From Diphasiastrum complanatum (taxonomy: Eukaryota; Streptophyta; Lycopodiopsida; Lycopodiales; Lycopodiaceae), in assembly GCA_029204225.1 (NCBI GenBank), contig CM055097.1:57510429-57574428 (forward strand): a stretch of 64,000 nucleotides of DNA, read 5' to 3'. Within the stretch, counting starts at the first letter, position 1. Every line of letters starts with the position of its first letter. A model generated the notes under the pieces. The model did not search any database and was not told the DNA's origin. It was given only the letters and a program-made list of their open reading frames with translations. Below, in pieces: positions 11,828-22,754 of the stretch. The position numbers and the translations under genes were made by a program.

Positions 11828-13100
11828 CTACTCTGCTTCTGACACTTTCTCTAATGAAAGTTGCAACTTAGAATCATGCAACAATTTCCATTTGTACAAA
11901 TCCAAGAGCTCATAGTTTTCATGCTTATTCAGATCAACGTAGGCAACATACAATGCAAAATGAGATGATCTGAGCATGAAATTCACTGATCCATATTCTA
12001 AAATTTTGAGTGCAATAGTTTTCTTTACAAAAATTATTTTATGCACCCTATTGAAATTGTGTCTTCCAAGAAAATGAGAAAGTGCCTTGATTGTCATAAT
12101 CAGTGTATCACAATATTGATGAAACTTTGAATGGGCAACACTTATCTCATTATTCTTGAAGAACTTCAGATAATGCCCTAGTGCATTCTCTTGAAAATTC
12201 TCCATCAGAAGATCTTTGCCCTCCTCGACGAATTGCAAAATCATCAAGGAAATTGTTTCCTGAAATGAAAAAAATCCAAAGTAAGTTCCAATATAAAATC
12301 TGACATAATGGATCTGCTAGTACATAATAAGATACAAAACTTACGCATTGTCTTCCTTGACTATTGTCTCTCCATCAATATAATGTCCACCTTTCAATGT
12401 CAATATGGTTGGTGAATAGATAGTTGGTTTTGAAAAACCAAACTGACTTTGAAATCTGAGAAACTCCTCTTCAAAAGGCTAATCATCTTCTTTTTTGCGC
12501 ATTTCCTCCACAACCATTTTCAAGCAATCTTTCCCTGAATAAAACTCATCCTTATTTACATCGTCAACACCAGGGAGAAGATCATTAGCATCAAAATCAA
12601 TTATATCTCATCCTCTTGTACATAGAGTTAACAATAGAATGGGTCGCATTTAACAAATTCATTTTCATGCACATAGGTGTGCAGCTTCTAGTAGAACTTT
12701 TAAAGATATTACATGAATGCTCCAATGTTTGTTGCCAAGCAATGAATGACAAGAATCAAACAAATCTTACAAAAAAAAATTATCTTACTTTGCACAATAT
12801 GGAATGATGAATATTGATGCCTCTTTGTTTGTGTGCCTGAAGAGCCTTCTGGCTTTTCTCTCTTTATTCAACAGATGTCCAAAAAATGGAGATACAAAAA
12901 AATTCTCCTTGGTGACTATATATGTGTACTGATGTACATAATATACACACTCGGCTTCAACAACTGTATCTGAGATATGGGAGGTTTTCTCCTTCAGCTC
13001 CTTACAATGCTGGTCTTTGATATGCATTTTAAAATTAATATCATCTATACAAAATAAAAACTCTCTTCGAGATCGTCTATTGTTTTGCCTATACACATAT
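11828..13100 (-). pseudogene. Decayed multi-exon gene, unknown product
   Basis: Three minus-strand coding blocks: 13096-12788 (103 codons), about 12600-12345, and 12260-11828 (139 codons). The intron at about 12344-12261 starts GTAAGTTTTG and ends TTTCAG. The first block includes FCIDDINFKMHIKDQHC, which could be a degenerate C2H2-like finger. The last block is a helical, uncharged-to-basic domain with no motif I know. The middle block has an in-frame stop, and the phase across the intron needs a frameshift, so this copy is probably dead. Its end lies 70 bases from the end of the plus-strand gene, tail to tail. The two may be one mobile unit with convergent genes; I found no terminal repeats to prove it. 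Confidence 0.45.
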
Positions 13101-13289
13101 CAAAGTCAAACAATGTGATACTTCTCAATTTCCTCTTAAGATTGTCGAAGGCATCGGACGATTATCTTTGTTATTGATATAGTTAAAAAAAAACAAATAT
13201 CAAAAGTATAGAGATTGAAGGAAGTGTAGAAAGTAGTTTATGAGTTGATTCCTTAAAAAAAAAATTGCCTAAATAGTCCAAGATCTACT

Positions 13290-13655
13290 TTGCAGCTTCT
13301 GAGTCCGTCCGAAGTAACATCTCCTTTGTCGTCTCCTGTGGAGAGAGTAGAAAAATTATTGGTCTTTGCAATGAGCTCGTGCTGCATGTGCCATGTAGTG
13401 AAACGTTTGTTCAAGCGTTTGTTCTTCAGCCTGGGAGTCAATCCGACCGTCTACGAATTGGACATGGAGCCTGGGGGGGGCAGAGATTGAGAAGGTGCTC
13501 TCGAGGCTGGGGAGTGGCCAGGCTTTGCCTGCTATATATGTTGGAGGAAAACTTATTGGTAGCCTCGATTGGCTGATGATCATTGACTGATGATCGCTCA
13601 CATCAGTGGGACTCTCGTACCACAGCTAAAGGAAGCAGGTGCTTTGTGGCTATAG
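13290..13655 (+). pseudogene. CC-type (ROXY) glutaredoxin pseudogene
   Basis: Shows, in order, the family landmarks: SPVERVEKL near the N-terminus, the active site SCCMCHVVKRLF (13370-13405), GVNPTVYELD (13430-13460), then in another frame LPAIYVGGKLIGSLD (about 13522-13565), and in a third VPQLKEAGALWL ending in a stop at 13653-13655. ALWL at the C-terminus is typical of ROXY proteins, which in angiosperms bind TGA bZIP factors. Lesions seen: about ten residues missing before the active site, a four-codon duplication giving KRLFKRLF, a frameshift in the G run near 13478, and a stop near 13577. There is no intron, as is usual in the family. Clearly non-functional, yet recent enough that nearly every motif is legible. 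Confidence 0.85.
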
Positions 13656-14199
13656 AGTCAGAGTGTGCGGCTATGAGGAACATAAAGATCTGTATCTGCT
13701 TTGTAATGGCTTCCACTATGATTTTATATTTCAACTCCAAATCTTCCTTTTGCATTTGAGCAATCAGTCTCTCATCACAGGTTTTTGTGAAGTTGTATCT
13801 CATTCTAATTTTCCCGTGATAAAAAAACAATGGGGATGGCCCATAAGATCTGAAGCGCTACTCGTTCAAGCCTGCGGAAAGTGTTTTGAATCTGAGGAGG
13901 AATCTCACAAGTAGAGAAGTTTAGTGGTGCCAAGCGTGTCCGAATGTGCATAAGGGCCATGAGAGAGAAGGTTGAACGGGGAGAAGAACTCAAGAAAGAG
14001 AACAATCAAGAAAAGACACCTCAAGAAGGTATAGAGTATCAGGTTACAGATTTGGATGTTCCTCAATGTGATATCACATTGATGAGGGAGAGGGGGAGAG
14101 AGAGACGTTTGAATTGGGGGGGGGGGGGGGTTCAAAAATGTGTATGCATGGATGAGAGGAGGAGGATGCATGGTCCCTCACCCATGCATACAAAGGTGT
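13656..14199. other. No gene seen; G run at 14114-14130
   Basis: Short overlapping frames on both strands at 13905-14237 depend on purine-rich and G-run sequence and resemble no protein I know. The stretch may be the decayed 3' flank of the glutaredoxin copy. Confidence 0.4.
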
Positions 14200-14510
14200 A
14201 TGTAAGTTTATATATATATATATATAATTTTTACTAAAAAGAAAATAAAGAGAGAGCTGCGAGCCGCGGCAGGTGAGCTTTCTTTTCTTTATTTTTTTTA
14301 GTATATATATATATTATATATATGTATATATATATATATATATATACACTTACTAAAAAAGAATTAAGGAGGGAGCCCACCCATCATGGCGGGTGGGCTC
14401 TCTCTTCATTATTTTCTTTAATATATATATATATCACTAAAAACAAATAAGAGGAGAGAGCCCACCCGCCGCGGCTCGCATTATTTTTTTTTAGTAGAAA
14501 TAATTATCTT
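14200..14510. repeat. TA-rich cluster of three related GC-rich hairpins
   Basis: Three units separated by (TA)n runs. Each has ACTAAAAA on the left, a GC-rich core, and a T-rich arm ending TTTAGTA or TTTAAT on the right. Core 2 (about 14367-14405) is an inverted repeat, GAGCCCACCC with GGGTGGGCTC around an 8-base loop. Core 1 (14250-14282) and core 3 (14455-14482) are diverged relatives containing GAGCCGCGGC and CCGCCGCGGCTC. The arrangement looks like a miniature inverted-repeat element that multiplied in tandem within a TA microsatellite. Confidence 0.7.
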
Positions 14511-15145
14511 AAGAGAGAGAGATATATAAACTATCTTAAGAAACTTCAAAAAATCCATTTAATAAATTGCAAAGAAAGTTTGATTAAATTTTTTTTACCA
14601 TATTTTAAGAGCAAGAAAATTTGAAACAAGTTGCAATTTACTTTGAGATAAGAAAGCTTAAAATTTTCGAAAAACAATGTAAATAAGCATTGTTTGAGGT
14701 AGGGGGGGGGAGGATTTATTTATGTTTTTTTTCTATAATTAAACTCCATAAATGCTTATGGGACAAATGTTATGTCGCGTGTCAAGAAGACATAAGAACT
14801 CCATAATAAAAGTTAAATGAGAATGAAAAGTATTTTTTGGGGGTTCATTTTAGTAAAATGGGAATTCATGCCCCCAATTTTTGCAAAATCAACTAGTTGA
14901 AGAGTCTATATTTAAAAAAAGCTTATGGGATTATTTGGACTTTCAACTGTGCTCTCCTTTCTCCTCATCCCTTCCATGAACTTGATAATACAAAAGTAGG
15001 AAAAAAAACCTGAAAAAAAAAAAAATCCAAAACCTATGGAAAGCTAACATAGGTAGCTAAAATAGTGTAAAAAACCTATAAAAATTAAAATAGTGTAAAA
15101 AAAGTGAAAATAATTTTATGTAGTAAATCCCAAAAAAACAATGAT
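14511..15145. other. AT-rich non-coding stretch
   Basis: A-rich and T-rich runs and a G run at 14702-14710. No open frame or repeat pairing found. Confidence 0.5.
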
Positions 15146-15739
15146 TGTAGAACACCTTGACAAACAAGTCTCATATCTACTAACAAAGTCTATAGTTTAA
15201 TCGTTGAAAGCTTGAGAAATCGAATTCGAAAGAATTGACATTTATTCATCCGAATCAAACAATGATGATTCGATCTTTATTCATTCGACAATTTACTTAT
15301 TCGACCTTTACTCTTACTCGCAAGATAAATGAATCAAAAGATAAATTGTCAAACCTGAAAACAAAACGTCATTGTATATAAGCCATTTTAATGGTTAGAT
15401 TGACTGTTTACTGGAGGAAGAAGGCCAAAAGACCTACCCTATGACAATATAAATATATGTACACTTACTCATTGTAAGTAGGCAGAGAGATATAGAAGAA
15501 TCAAAATCAATAGATTAATTCTTACTCTATCAGTGTTTCATACTTATTTCTAATTATCTAAAATTATCTATCACACTCATACATATGTTTAAATCCGCAA
15601 GCTTAATTCAATCATAATAGAACTTGCTCTATTAGTATATAGGCCATATTTAAAAATGATTGAAGATGCTGATATTCATTTGATTCATTCGAACTTTCAT
15701 CGCGTTCTCTGAAGAAAAATTCTCAGTTTTTTTCCTACA
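15146..15739 (+). repeat. Copia 5' LTR
   Basis: Starts TGTAGAACACC and ends CCTACA before the primer site. It aligns with 18033-18606 throughout, with scattered substitutions (for example the start is TGTTGAACACC in the 3' copy). Confidence 0.85.
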
Positions 15740-15740
15740 G

Positions 15741-15752
15741 TGGTATCAGGGC
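15741..15752 (+). other. Primer binding site (initiator Met tRNA type)
   Basis: TGGTATCAGGGC directly after the 5' LTR; one mismatch (AGG for AGA) to the usual TGGTATCAGAGC. Confidence 0.8.
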
Positions 15753-15810
15753 TACCTTCAACAGCCGTATCTGAGCAACCATCCAGATTACTCAACAAGA
15801 GTGTCTTCGA

Positions 15811-16790
15811 GTGTTAAAGCTCAACAACATCATTGTGGTAGAGCTTATTTACAGAAATTCAGAAGATTTGAAGATGTCTTCAATCAACAACATTCAGTCC
15901 AAGATCAGTACAATCTTGGATACAGAAGGTCTGAATTATCTAGTTTGGAAGTTAAAGACTTCACGCATACTAAATGGTGAAGGTCTTTGGCAATGTGTAG
16001 ATTCAATAGAAGCAAAGCCAATTATTCCTGGCAAAGAACTTCGTGAATGGAGGGAGAAAAATGACAAAGCTATAGCAATTATTGCGTCTTCGGTGAATGA
16101 CATCATAATGCTAGATCTTTTTTCAACTTCGAATGCAAAAGAATTATGAGAAGAATTGCAAACCAGGAATGAGATTCGATCACAGAATCAAATCACATTC
16201 TTGGAGGACCAATTGACTTACCTACAATGGGACAGTAAAGATCTCCACTTTCATGTGAAAAATAAAAGATCTGTTTATTTCTTTGTAGAATTCCAGCATG
16301 GAAAATGCAATCTCAAAGGAAAAATAGCTTAGCTATTTTCTTCGAGCCCTACCCAGGTCATTCCACACAACTCGAACTTTACTGGTGAAAGACTCGTCTA
16401 TGACGCCTCAGAAGGCGATAGATGGAGTCAAAGAGGAAGTAGAAGCTCGTGAATGCTATGATGACAATGGTGATTCAAAAAAAGTTCTATATGCTTAGAA
16501 GAATAAATCTTCGAAGAAGTTTCAGTCTAAGAGGGAGTCATCTCAGAAGGCTAATAGCAATCGAAAAATTAATGGAGATCGTTCAGACGAATCCAAGATA
16601 AATGATCGACAATCAAGTAAACAACACTCAAGAAATTCTGGTCATAGGAAGATTTGCAACAGATGCAAAGGATCTGGTCATACAAAAGACAAGTGTTGGT
16701 TGAATCCAAAGATTGATTGTATTCATTGTCATAAACGGGGTCATGCAGCAGTAGACTGATATCAAAATCCCAAGAACAAGGAGCAAAACT
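15811..16790 (+). pseudogene. Copia gag with two zinc knuckles, broken
   Basis: The natural start is probably the ATG at 15873 (MSSINNIQSKISTILDTEGL), not the upstream one at 15811. LNYLVWKLKTSRIL matches the UBN2-type gag N-terminus. A stop at 16147 and several more follow; the zinc knuckles can still be read at about 16650-16760 (CNRCKGSGHTKDKC, then CIHCHKRGHAAVD). A functional protein cannot be made. Confidence 0.75.
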
Positions 16791-16899
16791 GAAGTGAACC
16801 TTCAGATTTAAATTTTTTCAAAGACAAAGCAGAATGCTCTAGAGCAACATATGACAAAAAACTCGGCAACATATGTTGTTCATCGAATTCAAAAATTCG

Positions 16900-18006
16900 A
16901 GATGTAGTACTTGATTTGGGAGCCACCTCACATTTTGTTTTCTCAAACAAATTTTATTGGACTATAAGGAGATGAATTCTTTGAGATACATTGTACTTGG
17001 AGACGGTTCTAAGCATGAAGTTGATGGAACTGGGGTACTATGGTTAGACACAAATCAAGGTGACTAAGAAACTGGAGGAAGTTCTCTATGTTCCTACTCT
17101 TGATAAAGATCTTCTATCCGTAGCAAAGATAGTCGACACAAGGATGCCAAAAAACTTCACAAAAGACTCTTGTAAGTTGTTCGATGAAGATTCTGATAAC
17201 CTAGTCATGAAAGGTAACAGAAATGAAAATCTGTATCACTTGAACATTCGAACTCGAGTCAAGCAAGTAAATCAAGCTCGAGAATCGACAAATATTCTTT
17301 GGCACAAGAGGTTATGTCACATGAACATGGAAACCTTGTACCAAGCAAGAGTCAAAGAATTGAAGGAGTTGAAATCAAGAGTCGAGATATTCGAACTACT
17401 TGTGAATCTTGTCTTAAAGGCAAAATGACTCTTACACCTTTCAGTAAAAATGTTTTTAAAGCAACCAATGTACTAGAAATTGTACATTCGGATATCTGTG
17501 GACCATTTAGAATAATGTCTTTAGGTGATGCAAAATATTTCATTACGTTTATTGATGACTTCAGCAAGTTCGCTGTAGTATACTTTATTTGTACAAAATC
17601 AGAAGTTTTCGAGAAATTCATTGAGTATGCCAATTGTGCTAAGAAGCAAACATGCAACAAGTTGAAGCAAATTCGCACAGGTCGTGGGGATGAGTACATT
17701 TCCAATGAATTCAAAACTTTCTATACTAATCGAGGTATTATGCATACAAAGACTACATCATACACACCTCAACACAATGGAATTACGGAACAAAGGAATC
17801 GTACACTAATGGAAGCTGCCAGGTGTATGATGGCTCATGCAAAAGCACCAAAGCAGTTGTGGGCGAAAGCAGTTGCTACGTCAAACTATCTGCAGAATCG
17901 AATTCTGAAATCCAGAATACCAGACAAAACTCCTCATGAATTATGGTGGAAGTCAAAGCCAAGAGTAAAGCTTTGTTTGAGAAGCAGCGAAGAAGATTGG
18001 AGTTAA
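16900..18006 (+). pseudogene. Copia protease and integrase fragment, broken
   Basis: The protease active site is altered (LDLGATSHFVF in place of the usual DSGAS) near 16910. The integrase zinc region starts at ILWHKRLCHMNM (about 17293) and continues in a shifted frame with CESCLKGKMTLTPFS. The catalytic core has TFIDDFSKF (about 17548), GRGDEYIS where D-N-G-G-E is usual, and TPQHNGITEQRNRTL (about 17765) with the glutamate kept. The last codons are those of RNase H, through the internal deletion. Confidence 0.8.
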
Positions 18007-18019
18007 TCCAACTGTCCAC

Positions 18020-18032
18020 TTTGAGAGGGAGT
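18020..18032 (+). other. Copia polypurine tract
   Basis: TTTGAGAGGGAGT immediately before the 3' LTR start TGTTGAAC. Confidence 0.75.
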
Positions 18033-18606
18033 TGTTGAACACCTCGATAGACAAGTCTCAATTCTACTAACAAAGTCTATAATTTAATCGACAAAGGTTG
18101 AGAAATCGAATTCGAAAGAATCGACATTTATTCATTCAAATCAACTGATGATGATTTGATCTTTATTCATTCGACATTTACTTGTTTGGCCTTTATTCTT
18201 ATTCAAAAGATAAACGAATCAAAAGATAAATTGTCGAACTTGAAAACAAAACATCATTGTATATCAACCATTTTAATGGTTAGATCGACTGTTTACAGGA
18301 GGAAGAAGGCCAAAAGACCTATCCTATGACAATATAAATACATGTACACTTACTCATTGTAAGTAGGTAGAGAGCTATAAAAGAATCAGAATCAATAGAC
18401 TAATTCATACTCTATTGGTGTTTCATACTTATTTCTGATTGTCTGAAATTATCTGTCACACTCATACATATGTTTAAATCCACACGCTTAATTTAATTAT
18501 AATAGAACTTGCTCTATTAGTATATAGGCCAGATTAAAAAACGATTGAGATGCTGATATTCGTTTTAATTATTCAAACTTTCATCGCGTTCTCTGAAGGA
18601 AAATCA
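18033..18606 (+). repeat. Copia 3' LTR, last ~20 bases missing
   Basis: Follows the 5' LTR closely until GTTCTCTGAAG(G)AAAA near 18605, where the sequence turns into a gypsy LTR from its tenth base or so. Both the copia LTR end and the gypsy LTR start are trimmed at this junction, so it is a recombination joint and not a clean insertion. Confidence 0.8.
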
Positions 18607-19372
18607 GGGTTTGCGGATCCCAAGGCAACCCTAACTCTAGTTAATAAGTGAGAGGGATTTGGCACCCTGCGTGTGTAAGTCCAACCCGATGATCACATAG
18701 TCATTTGATTAATTAGAAAGTCAATAAAAGGACTTTAGGTCTTTTTGTGGGACTTTTAATGTCGCAGGCGTGAATAAAGCTGGGACTCCACCAAACTTGG
18801 TTCAAATTCAAATTCAAATTGGTTCCCTCCAATTTTGAATGGGTTCGTTTGAATAGTTAGGGAGGTAAAAATGGGCCAATAGGATTTTGAGGCCAAGGCC
18901 CTCCTCTCTACTATAAATAGTGCCAAACTTGAGTTTGGAAATCATGTTCATATTCTCATTTTAATACAAGCAGATTGGTTCTCTTATGAAATGGATTTGT
19001 GAATATCCTTGCTTTCTAACCCTTTTCTTCCATCTCTCATGCTTTTGTTGTATTTGCTAAATTGTTGAATCTGAATATTATTGGAGATTGCTATTTCTTA
19101 TGCTTTTTGTGAGAGAGAAAAGAAGAGAGAAAAAGAGTAAGCTATCTTCATTGTGGATTGTAGGGTTAATGGATGTAGTGTTAATTGCGTAATGTTAATG
19201 CTTAGGATTAATGGATGTTAGAGTTAGATGTGGATCTTTCATTCATGCTGTAATCTGAGATATGCTATCGCTCTCATAGGATTGAACCTCCACGTGACGA
19301 CTAACTTCATCCCCTTGATGCTTGTTTGCTTGGATCTTGGGTTGAAGCTAGGATGGAAATAGCCCCACTACA
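18605..19372 (+). repeat. Gypsy LTR a (first of three in a chain)
   Basis: Shares GGGTTTGCGGATCCC, AATAAGTGAGAGGG and the CCACTACA end with LTR b (24863-25665) and LTR c (26818-27582). A TATA-like CTACTATAAATAG lies near 18911, so transcription would start about 30 bases downstream. The first few bases (TGTTGGA) are missing. Confidence 0.9.
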
Positions 19373-20731
19373 ATTTTGGCATCGTTGCCGGGGAGCTACG
19401 CCAATTTTTCAGTTACAACATGGTTGTTGGATGGTTAGCTTGCATTAGGCATCTTGTCTTGGCATGAATAGTGTTAAAATTGCATTTTAGTGTTAGTTTG
19501 GAAGTGATTTTGCCTAATTTGAGTGGATTTTCTTGCTTGAAATCTAATCTAATTATTGAACAAGGAAAACTATTTAGATCACTATTCTTAAGATTCATCT
19601 TGATCTAAGAAATCATAAAAAATCACAAAAATCGGTCAAATCTGTCAGATCTTAGTCAAAAGGAGGCAAAAATTGTGATCGGAGTGGATAACTTTTTACT
19701 CTTATTTAGGAAACGTTCGTCAAGTTGCAATCACCTCCGGTTCTGATCACAGAACCTTCAGTTTGAAGGGCAAACATTCCTTCCTAGCAGATTCTTAGAA
19801 ACATCAGAAAAACCATTAGAAAACACCAAAAAACACCCAAAACCCTAAAATAATACAAAAAAAAAAAAAATGTTTACTCGATTCACTGTGCATAGGTGTA
19901 ATTGATATCTATCTACTGTCAAGTCGACGAACGTTAATTCTAAAAATAGAAGGTCAAGGTAACTGTCCATCTAGAAATAAATTAATTTTTGTGAAGAGTT
20001 TAACACCTTTTTACAAAATTTTCAGTTTTCAAAAAGAACCTTTGCCAAAGTCTATGTCATTCTGACTTACTATTTTGGTTCATTATTGAGTTTGGCGATT
20101 GATAAGCACAAGCCATGTGTCATATTGTCCAATTTTTGTAAAAAAAAATCTCTTTATTGCAAAAATAATAGTATCACATTTGTAATCTTCGTCGAAACTT
20201 CTGAGGATTCTATTTATAGTAAGTTATCATTTTTGAGTTCAACGAACATTAATTTGGTCAGTATCAAGAAAAATTTCTATTTTTACCCTCGCCAAATTGC
20301 AAAAACCAAATTTTTGTGCATGAAGAACCTTCGCCAGTTTTACACTAGCCTTATCTGAGGCAGATTCACTATCTGAGAGTTCGAAAAAGGTTAGTTTTAT
20401 CAAATTTGTCAAAAAAGAGTCTGATCAGAGATTTGATACCCAAAATTGCATTGAAGAATCTTCGCCGAGTCCATCTTCGCCTAGAAAATATTCGCCAGTA
20501 CTATTTTTAGGTTTTGATTTTTTAGATCAAGCCTCTGACAAATTTTTGAACAATTCTGTTACAATTCGATTCTGATTTTGAGAATTCATTATTCTTAGAA
20601 GTGTCAATCGCTTGATCATAGATCTATTTCTAGAAAATCAGAAATTTGATCATAGATCTATTTCCTAAAAATCAGAAATTTGATTATCAACGGAATCCAT
20701 ATTAGATTCGATTGAAGATGAACTCATTCAT
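19373..20731 (+). other. Gypsy A leader, non-coding
   Basis: Starts with the Asp-tRNA type primer site at 19377. No gag can be read. The stretch 19700-20520 carries repeated TTCGCC, TTCGTC and TTCGCT words, also seen in the 3' regions at 24000-24330 and 46870-47180. Confidence 0.7.
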
Positions 20732-21535
20732 GTGAGTCACATCTTGACTTATGATGACAATGTAGAACTTACGGATGAGCAGATTCTAAATCACATGGAT
20801 CCTACCAGATTTAGAGTACGTGATATTCCCGATGAACCAACTATAAAATCACCAAAAGCAATTATATTGAAGGAAGACAAGATTATAGGACCAATGACAA
20901 TGAAACAAGCTAAGCAACATTATAATACGGTCCTGAAATGGGAAAATCCACCTCAAAAGGTCGATTCAAAAAATGTGTCACCTTTATTGGATAAAGGCAA
21001 AGGGAAAGTCAAGGACGATTCTTTAAGTCAGAGCTCTTGCAAGACATCAACGTCCAAGAAGTCATCACCTTAGAAGAAGAATCCATCTTCTCAAAAGTCA
21101 TCATCTCTACAATCGATTCTTGCTAAGAAAGCTAAACGAAGATCCAAGGCTAATCCTTTTGAAAAAGAGAAATAAGATGAAGTACATCATATGCCAGAGC
21201 ATTTTAAATGCTATACTTTGGATGATGTGATTATTATGTTACCAAAAGCACATCATGAACCTGAAGAACAAGTGCCAGAATCGAAAGATATTTATGATGG
21301 CCCAACTAGGATGCATCCTATAAATCTTGCTGGACTAGGAGTACAAAAAAAGATTGTACAAGTTGGAGCAGAACTTACTCCTGAACAGTTTCAAGAGCTA
21401 CAAAAATTGCTTATTAAGTATCAAGATTGCTTTGCTCGGACTTATAAAGATCTCAAAAGAATTTTGACATCAGCTATTGAGCATACCATACCCTTAATGC
21501 CTGATGCAGTTCCAAAGGTCACAAAATTCTATTAA
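20732..21535 (+). pseudogene. Gypsy A pre-RT region
   Basis: Two frames, 20732-21073 and 21191-21535, separated by stops. The second contains LLIKYQDCFARTYKDLKRI and IEHTIPL, the conserved linker just ahead of gypsy RT. The first ends in a Lys/Ser-rich tail (KGKGKVKDD) and has no domain I recognise. No aspartic protease motif was found, unlike element C. Confidence 0.7.
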
Positions 21536-22090
21536 TCCTAATCTTACGGATTTGATAAAGAAAGAGTTACAGAGATCGCTTGAAGCTGATTTCATTTATG
21601 AGATCGAGCACATCAAATGGGTTTCACCAATTGTCATTGTTCCTAAGAAGAGTGAAAAAGTGAGAAATTGTGTGAATCTCAAAGCCTTGAACAAAGTGAC
21701 GCAAAAGGATCACTTTCCATTGCCTTTTACTGAAAGCATTTTGGATCACCTTACAGTCTTTTGGATGGATTTAGTGGATACAACCACGTCAAGATTGCAC
21801 CTGCAAATCGCCATAAAACAGCTTTTGCAACAGAGTGGGACACTTATGCTTATAAAGTAATGCCTTGGACTTTGTAATGCACCTATTTCATTTCAAAGAG
21901 TGATGCAGTATGCTTTCAAAGACTATCTACAAAAATTTCTTGAAATTTACTTGGATGATCTCGGAGTCCATAGTGCAGATATAGACCACCTGGATTGTTT
22001 GGAAAGAGTATTTGAACATTGTTGCAAGAACCAAATCTCCTTAGATCCAGAAAAGTGTCAGATATGAGTTTCTCATGGAGTTGTTTTTGG
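21504..22090 (+). pseudogene. Gypsy A reverse transcriptase, frameshifted
   Basis: Reads WVSPIVIVPKKSEKVRNCVN, then HFPLPF, then shifts frame near 21760 into LDGFSGYNHVKIAP and HKTAFATEW. The catalytic box is YLDDLGVHS (about 21950), with the D-D pair kept. A TGA falls in the KCQI-VSHGVV stretch near 22065. It could not give an active enzyme. Confidence 0.8.
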
Positions 22091-22094
22091 ACAT

Positions 22095-22735
22095 GTGGTA
22101 TCAAGACATGGCATTGCTACAGATTATTCCAAAGTCAAAGTCATTGTGGAATTACCACTGCTAGGAACAATTCGTGGAGTTTATGTTTTTATGGGTCATG
22201 TGAAGTATTATCAAATTTTCATTATATTCTTTGCTGATCTTGAGAGAACAATATACAAACTAACCATTGTTCCTATTTGGACAGTTGAGACATTAGAAGC
22301 CTTTGAAGAAATTGAAAAAAACATTAGCTTTGGCACCGATACTACATGCTCCAAATTGGACAATTGAATTTCATGTTCACACTGATGTCTCAAATATGCT
22401 ATTGGATCAGTTTTGATGCAGCCAGGCGAATATAATACAGACTATCCCATACAATTTGCAAGCAGGCAGCTTACAGATTCAGAAAAGAATTATTCGACAA
22501 TAGAACGTGAAGCGTTGGCCATGATTTTTTCCATAAAATTTTTTCGATATTATCTTATGGAAATGCACTTTGCATTTTATACGAATCACCAGCCGTTGTT
22601 TTATTTGGTAAACAAGATGTGTCATACAGGGCGTATAGCAACATGGTTACTTTTATTGACCGAATTCGATTTTCGAGTTGTGGTTCGCAAGGGTAAACAA
22701 CAATATCTAGCCGACCATGTTTCATGAATCTAATC
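22095..22735 (+). pseudogene. Gypsy A RNase H region
   Basis: Contains the connection segment (FMGHVKYYQIFI), then QPGEYNTDYPIQFASRQLT, YSTIEREALAMIFSI and FYTNHQPLFYL, the order of the gypsy RNase H domain. The first catalytic aspartate lies in a degraded stretch (HTDVSNMLL). A frameshift at about 22365 and a TGA at 22725 break the frame. Confidence 0.75.
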
Positions 22736-22754
22736 TGCACCAGTCAATACTGAA

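Larger units (their letters stand above)
15146..18606 (+). mobile_element. Ty1/copia deletion derivative (no RT, no RNase H)
   Basis: 5' LTR 15146-15739, primer site from 15741, gag, zinc knuckles, protease and integrase, polypurine tract before 18033, 3' LTR 18033 to about 18606 where a gypsy LTR abuts. The inside is only about 2.3 kb. After the integrase stretch TPHELWWKSKP (about 17930-17960) the frame jumps to ALFEKQRRR, which belongs to the extreme C-terminus of copia RNase H. The RT and nearly all of RNase H were therefore removed by one internal deletion of roughly 2 kb. Several stops also interrupt gag and integrase. Confidence 0.85.

Noticed and set aside
13905-14237. Opposed frames of 88 and 97 codons near the G run
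   Set aside because: Purine-rich sequence gives long frames on both strands; no family features, and the frames run through a 17-base G run and TA repeats.
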